A stretch of 64,000 nt of DNA from Hofstenia miamia (taxonomy: Eukaryota; Xenacoelomorpha; Acoela). Under the pieces are notes generated by a model. The model ran no database searches. It was not told the DNA's origin and saw only the letters and a list, made by a program, of their open reading frames with translations. The position numbers were made by a program, and so were the translations under genes. Positions 34,110-45,309 of the stretch are shown piece by piece. Within the stretch, counting starts at the first letter, position 1, and each line of letters starts with the position of its first letter. The DNA lies in assembly GCA_004352715.1 (NCBI GenBank), contig SCFE01000060.1:76848-140847 (forward strand), given 5' to 3'.

Positions 34110-34769
34110 GAACTACATCGTTCCACGACAACTGAAATGGACACTGAACTACTCTTTACTCGACCACTGTTTTCAAACACGGCCAGGAGGAACAAACTTT
34201 CTCAGTGTTTGGATTGCCTAGAAAAGGAACAAACTTTCTCAGTGTTGATGTCCGATGGAGTTCGCATGCCATGTATCCTTTGCTTGCCTTTGTGCTACTG
34301 CTTGGTCATATGCAAGAAATAACATCCATGTGGTACTTTATTTCTAATTTGTGGGCTGCTTATTGGTTTGATGATCAGCATTGGCAAGAAGGAAATCATG
34401 AGATCACAATGCTGAGGCCTTACCTTAAGAAGTTTCTGAAACCTCTGTGGTGTTTCGATGACTTGCGGTAAAAGTTGCACGACTTATTTCCGAGTTGCAA
34501 AACTTCTGAAAATTTGAATAACAATTTTTGTTGTCCAATATAATTAATGTTTCTGAATAACGTACACTGTATTGTTTAATTTCATTACACTGTAATTTGT
34601 AATTCAATAAAATTTTTTGCAATAGTTCAAAATAAGTAATCAGTGAAGAAACTAAATGCAAATGCTCATTTTTGACACTATGGAAATATGGGTTACAAAT
34701 ATCAACTATGGCTAATATACAGATTATATAACTTTTCCAAATTTTGAAGCATATTCTATTAACTTATTT
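34110..34769 (+). repeat. Tandem near-duplicate flanking a short gap, copy 2
   Basis: Repeats 33430-34088 with indels: about 45 bp missing near 34450, and an extra copy of GGAACAAACTTTCTCAGTGT near 34190-34240. It continues past 34769 into new sequence. Probably the other haplotype. Confidence 0.8.
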
Positions 34770-34949
34770 TCCATTCCTTTTGTAACTATAGCAATAAGTG
34801 CTGATGCACTAACAGGTGGCGTATATTGACAAGATTTAACATTTCTCTTGTGGAAATTTGTACATTTTATTAAACGCTTTAATAGAAAAATTTTTTCTGT
34901 GGGGAGAGACTTTCACTTCTTATTGTAAAAAGATGGCAAATTAAACTTA

Positions 34950-35339
34950 CTATATAAAAAAGTAATTAATAGATTCTATTCTAGTTCTGGACAATTGCGA
35001 AAAAACATGGTAAAAATTCCATTTGTAGTAATTGTGGAAGTATGAAGCCACAACTAGGAAGACCATCTCTAATTGCCACAACGTTTCTAAGCAGCTATTA
35101 AAAGAGGCAGTGTCTATGTTGCAGAAAGGAATGAATTTATTTTTGCGTATCTGCAAATTGATTTTTTCCATTGCAAAGTGGGTTAAGAAACGAGGGATTA
35201 TATCATTTAGTGGGTGGCTCGGAAGTAATGCTTTCTAGAACAATGCAATAGCTTTATGATATCACTTGTACTTTATAATAAGCTTCCCATAGAATGAATC
35301 AGATATGATACATTTGGCTCTGTTACTAATTATCTGAAG
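34950..35339 (-). pseudogene. LINE ORF2 C-terminal tail
   Basis: Minus-strand pieces LQIISNRAKCIISDSFYGKL and DIIPRFLTHFAMEKINLQIR fit the usual LINE tail (lq.raaRiI... and P.yL...F). Continues the ORF2 from 35340. Confidence 0.5.
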
Positions 35340-37243
35340 TCTTTTATTTAAGGTACTCCGGCAATACGACAAACACAGTAGAACAGTATTTCAAGATGCA
35401 ACAGATGGTTGCTTGAAAAATAATGTTGACTTCTTTAACTTCAACAAATTTGCGTAATACGCGTAGTGCACATAATCGCTGGAATATTTCTCGTACAATA
35501 TAGTCAATATGACATTTCCATTTCAGATTTTGAGACAGCTAACAACCACATATTTTGATGTCTGATACGATTTCGAGACCGTCTGGAAAGACTGTGTTTA
35601 TTTTTAAGAAAGTCATCATTTTTATATTTACCAACGTTAATACGCATGCTATTCATATTTGCCCATGTTACGATACTTCTAAATTCAGTTTCAAAAAACG
35701 ATGAATAACTTGTCGTAGTAGGCGAGATGTCATCAGCATATTTAAAAATTGAATTATTGGCAATACTACGTTTTAAATCGCTTAAGAATAATCGGAAAAA
35801 GAGAGGTCCTAAAAGCGACCCTTGAGACACCCCACATTTGCTCGTTTAATAATTACTATAATTATCCCACAATCTGATTCGAAAATACCTGTTTTTTAGA
35901 TAATCTTGCATGAGAATAATAAAGTTACGGGGTAACTTTATCTTGATAAACTTTTTTATTAATAAATCATGTCTGAGACTATCAAAATCATTAGAGAAAT
36001 CGATTGCTTGGCATAGCACTCTGCGCGCTCTATTATTCAAGTGTCGAGTTATGTTGTCCATTACAGATCTTCGCATAATCTCGGTGGATGATTTTGGACG
36101 ATAGGCATATTGTGAAGTGTCAAGTATACGCAAAATATCAGCTTTGGTAAATGTTAATATTACCCATGCCAAAAATTCAGTGGGGATAGATATGTAATGA
36201 TATAGGACACAAATCATTAACACCTGGATGGGGAATCTTTGGCAAAGGCATAACATCAGCTTTTTCTTCATATTAATGGAACAGTCATATCTATTAAACT
36301 ACAATGTTTACTATATTGCATTGTGGCTTAGCAATTGAATGTGATGCTATCTTATTGAGTTGAACGGGAATTCCATCATTCCCCGTTGCTTTTTTGTCTT
36401 TTAACTTTAATAGATAAGTAAGAGTCTCAAAGTGAGTGATAAACATATCAATATCTTGTGCAAACTGGCTAATATCGTCAATGTCATATTTGGATGTATT
36501 AATCATCATACATTCAAAGAATTTAGTACCTATATTGATAAGGCATCTCTAACACCATGAAAATAATTCACAAGAATGCTGTCGTGTTTCCTTTCCCATT
36601 CATGTCATGCACAATATTTCACATCTTATCCGCAGTTTTGTTTTTCTCGACCCATTTCCGTTTAGCATTAATGATTTTCTTCTCAAGATTTTTTCTGAAC
36701 TTTCTTAAATGCCTAATTTCATTGAAAAATGAATCGTATTGTTCTTCCAAAATAATTTTCATAGTTGGCCGCATGCATGGTGGATCTTTTGAACTCATTT
36801 TTACATAACGGAAGTTAAATTGAGCCATTGCAAATTCCATTGCAGTATAAAAATATTCAACTTTATCATTAATGTTTTTCATGTAATACATGGGGGTAAA
36901 AATCAATGTTAGACAATTGGTTAACAAAATCATTAATGAAAGACTTTCTCATATCATATCTTTTGGTCCACCAATAAAATGTTAATTCATGTACTAGCAT
37001 ACATTGAAAATGTTTTTGTCCTAGTGGGGGTAATAACTTAGATTTAGCATAGCACTTTTCCAGTGAGTCTGATAACATTATGATATAGTTACCATGTGTA
37101 GCCATATTCACTTTATTTATCAAGGAAACATTATTCATCAACAAGACCAAAAAATAATTTTTGATAAATTTTTTATTAAGATCTCCACATAGAATTATTC
37201 CATACTGTGGTGCTGAGATGAGAATATCACCTAACGAATTCAT
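35340..37243 (-). pseudogene. LINE ORF2: end of endonuclease, reverse transcriptase and C-terminus
   Basis: Order on the minus strand: IILCGDLNKKF (endonuclease GD.N block, about 37190), then a basic linker MRPTMKIILEEQYDSFFNEI, then KKATGNDGIPVQLNKIA (RT block kk..G.DgIp), SQYAYRPKSSTEIMRRSVMD, CQAIDFSNDFDSLRHDLLIK (first catalytic Asp), CGVSQGSLLGPLFFRLFLSD and FKYADDISPTTTSY (catalytic DD, about 35740). The C-terminal part reads IVREIFQRLCALRVLRKF and then ICCILKYCSTVFVVLPEYLK. It is similar in general plan to Jockey/CR1-type elements; clade not assignable by eye. Several stops (near 36290, 35840 and 35500) inactivate it. Confidence 0.8.
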
Positions 37244-37286
37244 TAAAAAAAATTTTTTCTTGATGTTGAGACATGTGAAGGATGTA

Positions 37287-38594
37287 CAGTATGATTTTTT
37301 AGTTCGAATTTTATTTATTAAACAGAGAAGCTATATTTGCAATACATAATTTACAAATATTACAATAATAACTACAATACAATGGGGTTTTAAAAACTAT
37401 AATTGTTTTCCATTAGTTAACTTTATTTTTTCCAGACGGTTAGGTACAGAATGCACCAAATTTTCCAACATTTCTAAACTAATACCATTAACCTCTTCTT
37501 GAATTGCCAGTTTCAGGTCTGTCAAATTCCGAAGGTATACTCGTCTCTTCAAATAACCACACAACCAGAAATCACAAGGAGTAAGATCTGGTGAACGAGG
37601 AAGCCAAAAAAGAGATCACAACTTCTGCTAACAATTCGATCATCAAATTATTACTTTAACAAGTCCAGTGAGAATTTAGCAATATGTGGAGTAGCACCGT
37701 CCTGCATGTACACTGTTTTGATAAAAACTCTTAGAATTAAGAAATGAAATTACATGTGATATTAGCATCTCCACATAATTTTCCTTCTTGACAGTTTCTC
37801 CAACTTCATAAAAAATGGGGGTATGATGAACTTGGATGTGAAGGCAATGCACACTGTTAGTTTTGGTGAGTGTAGAGGCTTTTCAATTAAAGCATTCGGA
37901 TTTTCTTCAGCCCAGACATATCCATTAATAGAGGAAACTTCACCATGCAAGTGGAAATGAGCTTCGTCTGTTCAAAGAATTTGGTACAGACCATCTGCAA
38001 GATGATTCATAAAGAGCTCAGCAAACTCCACACGGTGCTCTTCATCATTCTCATGAAGCTGCTGCACAAATTTTGGCTTATATGCCTTTAACTGCAAGTA
38101 ATTCTTTGTAATTTTTCTTGTGGTCGAATAACAGACACCTGTAATTCTGCTGGCCTCACGAACAGATGATATCCCAGCAGAGTTGTTGTTGGATTGCTCT
38201 TCAAGGGACACTCTCACTTGCTAAACTTTAGCATAGTCAATAACGCTTGGCCGACCAGATGTGGGCGCATCATGCAATGAATACGTTTCTTCAAATTTTT
38301 GAATGAGTTTTTGAACCGAAGTTTCACTGCAAATGTTATTTTTCAAGCCAAATTTGGTGTTATATGCACGAAGACAAATTTTTGGAGAATTGTGGTTGCA
38401 TAATATAATCGCAAAAGTTCTAATCTTGTTTGTAAATCCATTTGGGTTGGTAAAAAATTATTGTTAAAAATAAAATAGAGTGAAACAAAATCCTAAGTAT
38501 TGCAGAAGATGATGATGGCCTAAAATCAATATTTTATCATGTGATGTAAATTAAGCTTTAGAAAACATTTCGAATCAACTAAAAAATCATACTA
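37287..38594 (-). mobile_element. Mariner-type transposon, 1308 bp, TA target
   Basis: Ends are CAGTATGATTTTTTAGTTCG (left) and, inverted on the right, TAGTATGATTTTTTAGTTGA. TA flanks both sides (37285-37286 and 38595-38596). The size is normal for mariner. It carries one minus-strand transposase gene and sits inside the endonuclease domain of a LINE, so it is younger than that LINE. It is the best-preserved DNA transposon in the window. Confidence 0.9.
37397..38441 (-). pseudogene. Mariner transposase, lightly damaged
   Basis: Starts ATG GAT TTA CAA (38441) and ends at TAG (37397). N-terminal helix-turn-helix region: SVQKLIQKFEETYSLHDAPT, SGRPSVIDY, then VREASRITGVCYSTTRKI. Catalytic domain: TDEAHFHLHGEVSSINGYVW (first Asp), QDGATPHIAKFSLDLLK (second Asp) and LPRSPDLTPCDFWLCGYLKR (third Asp), with about 37-40 residues between the second and third. 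The QDGA.PH and SPDLTP.DFWLWGYLK wording differs from classic DD34D mariners (HDNARPH, SPDLAPSDYHLF) and fits the related families common in arthropods and cnidarians. Damage seen: a TAG at about 38222, a TGA just before TDEAHF (about 37971), two adjacent stops after LDLLK and a frameshift before LPRSPD. Confidence 0.85.
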
Positions 38595-38599
38595 TATAA

Positions 38600-38945
38600 G
38601 AATATGACCACTAATTTACTTTAGTCAACAGCAATTGCGAAATATTTTATGCTCTTAGGAATGTCACAATTCATTGAAATCCTGTACTTTTTTTCCCGAA
38701 TTTTGCATGAGTCCGGATACAGACTCCACCTCTACAACGAGATAAATGATCTGTTCTAATAGGCACACTCATATACGGAATATATCATTGATCATTGGAA
38801 ATATTGCCATACAACCAACATTCACAGACTGCAATTATATCCGGAATATAAGTCTTTACAGTAAGCTTGAGTTCAATTATTTTAGGTGCAATTGATTGAG
38901 CATTAAAGGATAAAATCTAAGGGATAGCAACATAATCATTAGGAC
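38600..38945 (-). pseudogene. LINE ORF2 N-terminus (APE endonuclease start)
   Basis: The minus strand reads ILSFNAQSIAPKIIELKLTV, PDIIAVCECWLYGNISND and SVPIRTDHLSRCRGGVCIRT. These are the N, E and R..GGG blocks of APE-type LINE endonucleases; the E of the usual TETWL block is retained as CECWL. The mariner insertion point follows. Confidence 0.75.
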
Positions 38946-38949
38946 TGTC

Positions 38950-39600
38950 CAGTCATTTAGTTTCATTCCAAGAATTATTAAAAAATTGATAAAGTTTTCC
39001 ATTTCGTACTCTTAGTGATTTCCCAGCAACACCCTGATCAATCACATCTTCTTTTAAACAACTATGATTTCAGCTTAATCTCAGATGAAGACATATCATG
39101 AGATACATATATCATTTTCTCATAGTTTTTTAGTTTGTATGATGATGCGATTGCCAAACGGACATCCCAAGGTGAAGCAGTGTTACTAGAAGGATTCAAT
39201 CAGCATGGTCTTTCTTACGACCAATCCTGTGAACGTCTTTACACTCAGTATTCAGACCCAGAAAACGCAATATTACAACAACATTATCATGATCTTTTAG
39301 TCCATCAAGCCCTGGTGAAATAAGCTCTTTCAGTCCACGAAATCGTATAATACAGGGATTTGCACTTCTTTCCGCCTCAGTCACTCCCTCGGCTATAGTA
39401 GATTGCTTTTTAGAGGACAATTTGATGAATTCACGAATCGCTGGACACACTTTCATTCACAGTCCAAACCTTCTTGTACTTTCTTCAGTTCAGTCTTTCA
39501 GTGACTCACTTATCATGCTCAATTTTTGGGTCGATTCTGTGTCATCACGATCATGGCTTTTTATTAATTCCAAATGATCCCGTTTTCGATCTCTTACACC
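38950..39600 (-). pseudogene. LINE ORF1-like protein
   Basis: Second copy of the sequence at 4278-4734. Minus strand: RKRDHLELIKSHDRDDTEST, SANPCIIRFRGLKELISPGL, CKDVHRIGRKKDHAD and, in another frame, PWDVRLAIASSYKLKNYEKM and IYVSHDMSSSEIKLKS. It extends past the point where the left copy enters its gap and so shows what the missing part looks like. The frame change near 39190 is in both copies. Confidence 0.65.
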
Positions 39601-39625
39601 ACTGTCATTACACAGAGCAGTAGTA

Positions 39626-39899
39626 AAGTAAAGTAAAGTAAAGTAAAGTATTATTAAGGTAATTACAAGCAAAGTAATAAAACAAAATCAACACATACAA
39701 AGAAATAAGAATAAAATAAAACAAAAATAATCACATTTAAATAATCAGACAAGATGTTCACTATTATTCAACTAGATTGTTATGTATTATTATTAATTTC
39801 AATTTTATTTAGATATTTGTAGTTTTGAAATATCACTCTATTCAGAAATGAATGCTGTGCACGAGTAGTTTTGATTTGGGACATAAGATTGAAATTATG
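39626..39899 (-). mobile_element. 3' end of the LINE of the 2369-4250 type, with (CTTTA)n tail
   Basis: Reverse complement of about 4010-4250 with few differences: LMSQIKTTRAQHSFLN ends the protein and a long T-rich 3' untranslated part follows. The tail is a run of TTTAC units (39626-39652), where the left copy has (CTA)n. It is directly followed on the minus strand by LINE ORF1, as in the left copy. Confidence 0.75.
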
Positions 39900-39900
39900 C

Positions 39901-39951
<51 letters not shown>

Positions 39952-39953
39952 AA
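39901..39953. repeat. (TAG)n microsatellite, LINE tail
   Basis: About 17 TAG units; on the minus strand a (CTA)n tail of the LINE that ends at about 39955. Confidence 0.9.
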
Positions 39954-39954
39954 G

Positions 39955-40279
39955 TAGAAGTATGTTTATTATGCTCATATGACTGAGCAATAAATGTATA
40001 CAGTATTTACAAACTCCGTTATCAGTGTTACAATAATTTATTATATAAAGAAGCACCTTGATAAGCAAATGTTCTTTTTCCATGATTGGTTCGTATTGAA
40101 GGAAGTCTTATGTAATTTTTTCTTTTTGAAACTGAAAATGATAAATCAGCAACAAGTTTGTGTAATGGATGTGTGGCATTGGAACGGGCATTTAAGAAGG
40201 TTTTAAGAATATGAGAATTAATTATTTTAGATGGAAGTTTTTGTGTTTTTCCAATTATTTTTGAAGCTTTCAAAGCAAT
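39955..40279 (-). pseudogene. LINE ORF2 C-terminus with AATAAA and microsatellite tail
   Basis: The minus strand (40273-40028) reads HILKTFLNARSNATHPLHKL, KRKNYIRLPSIRTNHGKRT and FAYQGASLYNKLL-stop. The last block (g...r.f...g..lwN.lp) is the common LINE C-terminal pattern. An AATAAA and a (CTA)n tail follow on the same strand. The 5' part is in the N gap. Confidence 0.7.
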
Positions 40280-40858
40280 NNNNNNNNNNNNNNNNNNNNN
40301 NNNNNNNNNNNNNNNNNNNNNNNNNNNNNNNNNNNNNNNNNNNNNNNNNNNNNNNNNNNNNNNNNNNNNNNNNNNNNNNNNNNNNNNNNNNNNNNNNNNN
40401 NNNNNNNNNNNNNNNNNNNNNNNNNNNNNNNNNNNNNNNNNNNNNNNNNNNNNNNNNNNNNNNNNNNNNNNNNNNNNNNNNNNNNNNNNNNNNNNNNNNN
40501 NNNNNNNNNNNNNNNNNNNNNNNNNNNNNNNNNNNNNNNNNNNNNNNNNNNNNNNNNNNNNNNNNNNNNNNNNNNNNNNNNNNNNNNNNNNNNNNNNNNN
40601 NNNNNNNNNNNNNNNNNNNNNNNNNNNNNNNNNNNNNNNNNNNNNNNNNNNNNNNNNNNNNNNNNNNNNNNNNNNNNNNNNNNNNNNNNNNNNNNNNNNN
40701 NNNNNNNNNNNNNNNNNNNNNNNNNNNNNNNNNNNNNNNNNNNNNNNNNNNNNNNNNNNNNNNNNNNNNNNNNNNNNNNNNNNNNNNNNNNNNNNNNNNN
40801 NNNNNNNNNNNNNNNNNNNNNNNNNNNNNNNNNNNNNNNNNNNNNNNNNNNNNNNNNN
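40280..40858. other. Assembly gap (579 N)
   Basis: N run inside LINE-derived sequence. Confidence 0.99.
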
Positions 40859-41949
40859 GGATAAGGAGACATATTGTTTACTGATTAACCCTATTTAATT
40901 GAGTGATTTCTGTCTGTGTGTAAATGTGCTTGTAAAAGTCTTTATTGTTGTTGCTCGCTTACGTCCATGCTCAAACAGCAGTTTGAATAAATTACGAAAA
41001 TTTTGTCGCCAAATATGGTGATATGGCAAAAATATCAACTATCCTTCTTTATAGTAGAGGATCAAAGCCACTTTGTCAAACAGAGGTGAAGGTAAAATGA
41101 CCAAGTAAGCCATTTTATGCAATTAATTTGGCCACATGTGTAGCTCGTAAATTAAAGGCTATATTTCATTCAGTCAATTGCATTTTCATATTTAAGCTTA
41201 CCAATGGTTTTAGTTATCTGGTTTAGAAACAAAGAAAAGTTGCTTCTATTCATCGATCAAAAGGAGTAATTTATGGTTCCAATCCTTCCACAGCTAGAAG
41301 CACGCCCAAAAGGGCTGACAACACACCTTGGAAATAGCTTTATTTTTTAATCAAATTGATAATTATATCTCAGCTAATTATAAGCAAAGCAGTAGAACTA
41401 GACCACCATTAGCGTTTTAATCAGTTTCATTTACATTCCTTTTAATAAGTGGCCTTATTTGTAAATTTGTCTTAAATGTGTATATATTATATTTCAAAGT
41501 GTATTTTTGTATTTGTCTGTTTCTTTGTATTTCTTAAAAAATTGTTTATGTAATTGTTTCTACTTTTAGACTTACATTAATTTAAGTTGACGAAAGTTCA
41601 TATTTCATAGTGACAAGTTTAGTAGGACAAATTATTTATTTCAATAGTAGACAGCTTCTGAATATATCATGTTGTCCAAACAAAGCACAAGTCGAAAATG
41701 AAATCATTCCGACAAATATAATTTTGATGCGCGTCTAGAATTTGAGCTTTTTAAATATTACTTAGAAATCTAAGCTACAAAATTTCTGCAAATAGTCAAG
41801 CCTTGAGTATTTTATGATTTTAGAAAATGATTCTTTTTGATAAATTCACGAATTCTGATTTCCTTTACTCTGACAATTGCCTTATAATAAGCAAAAAACT
41901 ATTTAACTAGCTCTTGGATAAAAATAAAAAAATTTCAGAAGAAAATGCT
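40859..41949. other. AT-rich non-coding stretch
   Basis: No supported gene or repeat with clear ends. A non-AT-rich patch near 41270-41330 (CACGCCCAAAAGGGCTG) is unexplained. Confidence 0.45.
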
Positions 41950-42150
41950 TTAACACTAGAAAAGCCACCCATTTTCTATTCCTTAAACAGCCGAAGGGTC
42001 AAATTTGATGAATTATGTAATGAAATAATATTTAGGTAATTATAAGAGTTTACGGTTTAAACTGGTACATATTACGTATAAAACATGCATTTCGTGAAAA
42101 TATCTACACTGTAAAACTGCTCGCAGGTTGTGTAGTTAATTTTTATTATT

Positions 42151-42503
42151 TCACCCATCCAATGTTTTCCGCAAAGTGTTTTTCCACAGTATGTGCAAAC
42201 AATACTTTTTGTTCTTGCATCCTATTTTAATGCATTTCTGACGTTTCTTTGGAGGTGCGTGTTCCTCCTGATCGCAGGAATCTTCCAAATGTTCTACGGG
42301 TGTCTTGGTCTGATTGCTCATTGATATCTTTTGGCCAACTGACAGAATGAAACCCTTTCTTGGGATATTGCTACATGAGGCTTCTTTATAGATTATCCAA
42401 GTGTTCAAGGCAAACCATGTCCAGCAAATTCTCCCAAACCGCCATTGTCCATCTTCTTAAAGCACATCTTGTAGCATACAGCCGTAATATGGCATCTGCA
42501 CAA
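42151..42503 (-). pseudogene. piggyBac transposase, C-terminal part
   Basis: The minus strand reads LRRWTMAVWENLLDMVC, NTWIIYKEASCSNIPRKGF (a frameshift near 42405 joins them), then PPKKRQKCIKIGCKNKK. This fits the RW...v..N.ld.a..Na..ly block and the terminal cysteine-rich finger of piggyBac transposases. The finger has only its first cysteines clear. Confidence 0.7.
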
Positions 42504-43300
42504 NNNNNNNNNNNNNNNNNNNNNNNNNNNNNNNNNNNNNNNNNNNNNNNNNNNNNNNNNNNNNNNNNNNNNNNNNNNNNNNNNNNNNNNNNNNNNNNNN
42601 NNNNNNNNNNNNNNNNNNNNNNNNNNNNNNNNNNNNNNNNNNNNNNNNNNNNNNNNNNNNNNNNNNNNNNNNNNNNNNNNNNNNNNNNNNNNNNNNNNNN
42701 NNNNNNNNNNNNNNNNNNNNNNNNNNNNNNNNNNNNNNNNNNNNNNNNNNNNNNNNNNNNNNNNNNNNNNNNNNNNNNNNNNNNNNNNNNNNNNNNNNNN
42801 NNNNNNNNNNNNNNNNNNNNNNNNNNNNNNNNNNNNNNNNNNNNNNNNNNNNNNNNNNNNNNNNNNNNNNNNNNNNNNNNNNNNNNNNNNNNNNNNNNNN
42901 NNNNNNNNNNNNNNNNNNNNNNNNNNNNNNNNNNNNNNNNNNNNNNNNNNNNNNNNNNNNNNNNNNNNNNNNNNNNNNNNNNNNNNNNNNNNNNNNNNNN
43001 NNNNNNNNNNNNNNNNNNNNNNNNNNNNNNNNNNNNNNNNNNNNNNNNNNNNNNNNNNNNNNNNNNNNNNNNNNNNNNNNNNNNNNNNNNNNNNNNNNNN
43101 NNNNNNNNNNNNNNNNNNNNNNNNNNNNNNNNNNNNNNNNNNNNNNNNNNNNNNNNNNNNNNNNNNNNNNNNNNNNNNNNNNNNNNNNNNNNNNNNNNNN
43201 NNNNNNNNNNNNNNNNNNNNNNNNNNNNNNNNNNNNNNNNNNNNNNNNNNNNNNNNNNNNNNNNNNNNNNNNNNNNNNNNNNNNNNNNNNNNNNNNNNNN
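42504..43300. other. Assembly gap (797 N)
   Basis: N run within a LINE inserted in a piggyBac element. Confidence 0.99.
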
Positions 43301-43704
43301 CCACTCTCAACACATTGTCCACTCTCCCGCTGTCACTCTACTTCCATGCCTGTGATCTCCTCCTGTTCAATCGACTGCTCACTCGCAAATTGGATCTTGA
43401 TCCTTTTGATTTCATTAAGTTCTCTAATTCCCGCTCCACTCGCTCTGATGATGTTGTCACTTTCTCCATTCGTCGTCCCAAGAAACATCGCACCCTTCAC
43501 TCGTTTTTCAATCGTGCTTGTACTGCTGCTAATTACATCTTGACTCTCAACCCTCCAACAGCGATTGATTTCTTTTCCCCGCCACCGAGCTTCAAGAAAT
43601 CTTTGTTGAATTTCCTCTTTGCTGAGCCCTTCTCCAACTTCGCCTACTCGTCCGTTTGCTCCTATTTCATCTCCTGTGACTGTCCTCGCTGCCGTAAAAC
43701 CTGA
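43301..43704 (+). pseudogene. LINE ORF2 C-terminus, inserted in piggyBac
   Basis: Open to a stop at 43702. Reads STRSDDVVTFSIRRPKKHRT, SFFNRACTAANYILTLNPPT and ends CDCPRCRKT, a small C-terminal zinc-knuckle-like cysteine motif. The pattern (r...f...R....wN.lp.....) fits a non-LTR C-terminus. Base composition is clearly more GC-rich than the surroundings. A short 3' untranslated part with AATAAAG and an (ATT)n tail follow. Confidence 0.65.
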
Positions 43705-43755
43705 CTTGTTTTTTTATTTTTTTGTAGTGTATGCCTTCAGCGGCTAAATAAAGTC

Positions 43756-43756
<1 letters not shown>

Positions 43757-43822
<66 letters not shown>
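43757..43822. repeat. (ATT)n microsatellite, LINE tail
   Basis: About 22 ATT units directly after AATAAAGTCATTT, forming the 3' tail of the inserted LINE. Confidence 0.9.
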
Positions 43823-43829
43823 GACGACT

Positions 43830-45115
43830 TTCTTTTAGCATTATCATCAACCCGGGGAACTACATGTATCGTTGAAATCATGTAAACGTTTTTATTCTTT
43901 TTTTATTTGCACAAGAGAATTTTCTTCTTGATAACAAAAGTTACTTCGTATGGTGGTTATATTTTCAATTTTATCTTTCGGCAATCCCTTACTATTTGGT
44001 CTTATTGTTCCTACAAGATTTGTCTTCTTTGACACTAAATATTCGGCCAAGGATATGTTTTTAAAAAATGGTCGTTTGTAATGTTAAATACTTTGTTAAA
44101 TAGTTGCTTGCAGAGCTTTCTGTTTCTGTCAGCGATTTCATGTGTTCCGAGATATGGTGAAAAATTGCTTATATATATATTTCGTTTCATTATCCGCGAG
44201 AATCCAAAATTTTAACCCAAATTTATCGGGTTTATTCGGCATGAATATTATAAAAGGACAACGACATTTTAGTGGCATGAGCTGTTCGTCAATTATAAGA
44301 CAATAAAGGGTCACATATGAATTTTAAAAATTTTCTGCCACTTGATCACAAACGAAGCTAATAGGTGCAAAGGGATCTTCTTTGATTCTGGTACTTCATG
44401 ATTGTTTGTTATCAAAACGAATGTATTTTTTTATTTTATAAATTCTGTCCGAATTTTCTTTATAAGAGGAATGCCACAATGTTTTGTACATAAGAAATCA
44501 ACGTTATGGTTTTTCCCATATACTCCTCTGGCGTATTGGAACGCAATAAAGGCTTCTAGCTTTTCAATTGAAAAATTATTCAGACCGTCATATTCACTTG
44601 CATACTTCGTAGTACATTTACGAACATGCTGCAAACTATTTTCAGACATAAATGTGCGCCAAGCATCTAATTAAGTATTAATTTTAGCTGACACAAGGCT
44701 TGAGGCCACAATTTTCCTTGAATATTAGATGAGAACATGCCCTTCCTGCGACCAAGTTATTGACGCTATAACAATTCAGAAATTTCAATACATTCCCATT
44801 CGATTTCAGAGGTGAAGCTGCATTTTGTGGGAAATTGAATACATGATCCCCACTAGGTCTTTTGTCAATAATACGACTTTCACATTCTGAATTACTTGAT
44901 GAAGATGTAGAATCTGAGTCACTCATCTGACCAATACTAATTTCACCACCATCTGAATCACATATGTTAACATTGTGACGTTGACTGATGGCCTCTTTAG
45001 CAGCTTTCCGTTTTGTTCTTATTCGAAGCATAATTTGTAGGTAACAATTTGAACAGGAAATATTATAAAATTCAAAAACTTTACTGCATGTTGGAAATTG
45101 GTTCCAAATTTCCAT
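43830..45115 (-). pseudogene. piggyBac transposase, N-terminal and catalytic part
   Basis: From 45115 the minus strand gives an acidic Ser-rich N-terminus (DSDSTSSSSNSECES). Next comes a piggyBac-like block (SIEKLEAFIAFQYARGVYGK, 44580-44520). After stops and frame changes it reads DPFAPISFVCDQVAENF, then LIIDEQLMPLKCRCPFIIFM and NKPDKFGLKFWILADNETKY (about 44300-44170). The IDEQL..f.GR..F..YmP.KP.K.GiK.w.l.D block is the signature of the DDE_Tnp_1_7 family and holds catalytic Asp residues. The ORF at 44649-44431 includes a frame-preserved part. The LINE interrupts at about 43822. Confidence 0.75.
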
Positions 45116-45309
45116 GAGAATAGAATGCGCATACGCATTCTATAAGCATGTTTACTAAATAATATTGGAATTCAAATCAAATTTTTCATGGATTTCATGA
45201 GCCTAATAGAAATTATTAAGCATAAGTTTTAATATGGAATTTAATAAAGTTTTAGACAGTTAATTATAAATTTCGTCAACATTGATGTCTTGGCTGTTCT
45301 AGTGTTATA

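Larger units (their letters stand above)
34900..39640 (-). mobile_element. Two-ORF LINE, nearly full length, with a nested mariner
   Basis: On the minus strand, from right to left: an ORF1-like protein (39600-38950), an endonuclease (about 38940-38600 and 37243-36900), RT (36509-35504) and a long C-terminal region down to about 34950. The endonuclease start ILSFNAQSIAPKIIELK and PDIIAVCECWLYGN match the APE-type pattern. A mariner at 37287-38594 splits that domain. Stops and frame changes are scattered, so the LINE is dead. The region downstream of centrobin is therefore LINE antisense, not missing exons. Confidence 0.8.
41954..45304 (-). mobile_element. piggyBac transposon split by a LINE
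   Basis: Ends are CACTAGAAAAGCCA (left, after TTAA at 41950-41953) and, inverted on the right, CACTAGAACAGCCA (before TTAT at 45305-45308, one base off TTAA). The minus-strand transposase is in pieces on both sides of a LINE insertion (about 42504-43822, partly N). The MITE at 6251-6445 has similar ends. The element is non-functional in this copy. Confidence 0.85.

Noticed and set aside
34979-35101. Possible final centrobin exon after TATTCTAG
   Set aside because: It stays open for about 40 codons, but the minus strand of the same DNA is the C-terminal part of a LINE ORF2, which explains the sequence better.
35354-35455. Possible plus-strand exon starting VLRQYDKHSRTVFQ and ending at TAA
   Set aside because: Antisense of the LINE segment reading ICCILKYCSTVFVVLPEYLK.
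39901-39953. Tandem TAG units as a possible CRISPR-like array
   Set aside because: A plain trinucleotide microsatellite without spacers, at a LINE 3' end in an animal genome.
40231-40884. Open frames across the 579-N gap
   Set aside because: Gap artefact; the left edge is a LINE C-terminus on the minus strand.
42360-43355. Open frames across the 797-N gap
   Set aside because: Gap artefact between a piggyBac C-terminus and a LINE C-terminus.
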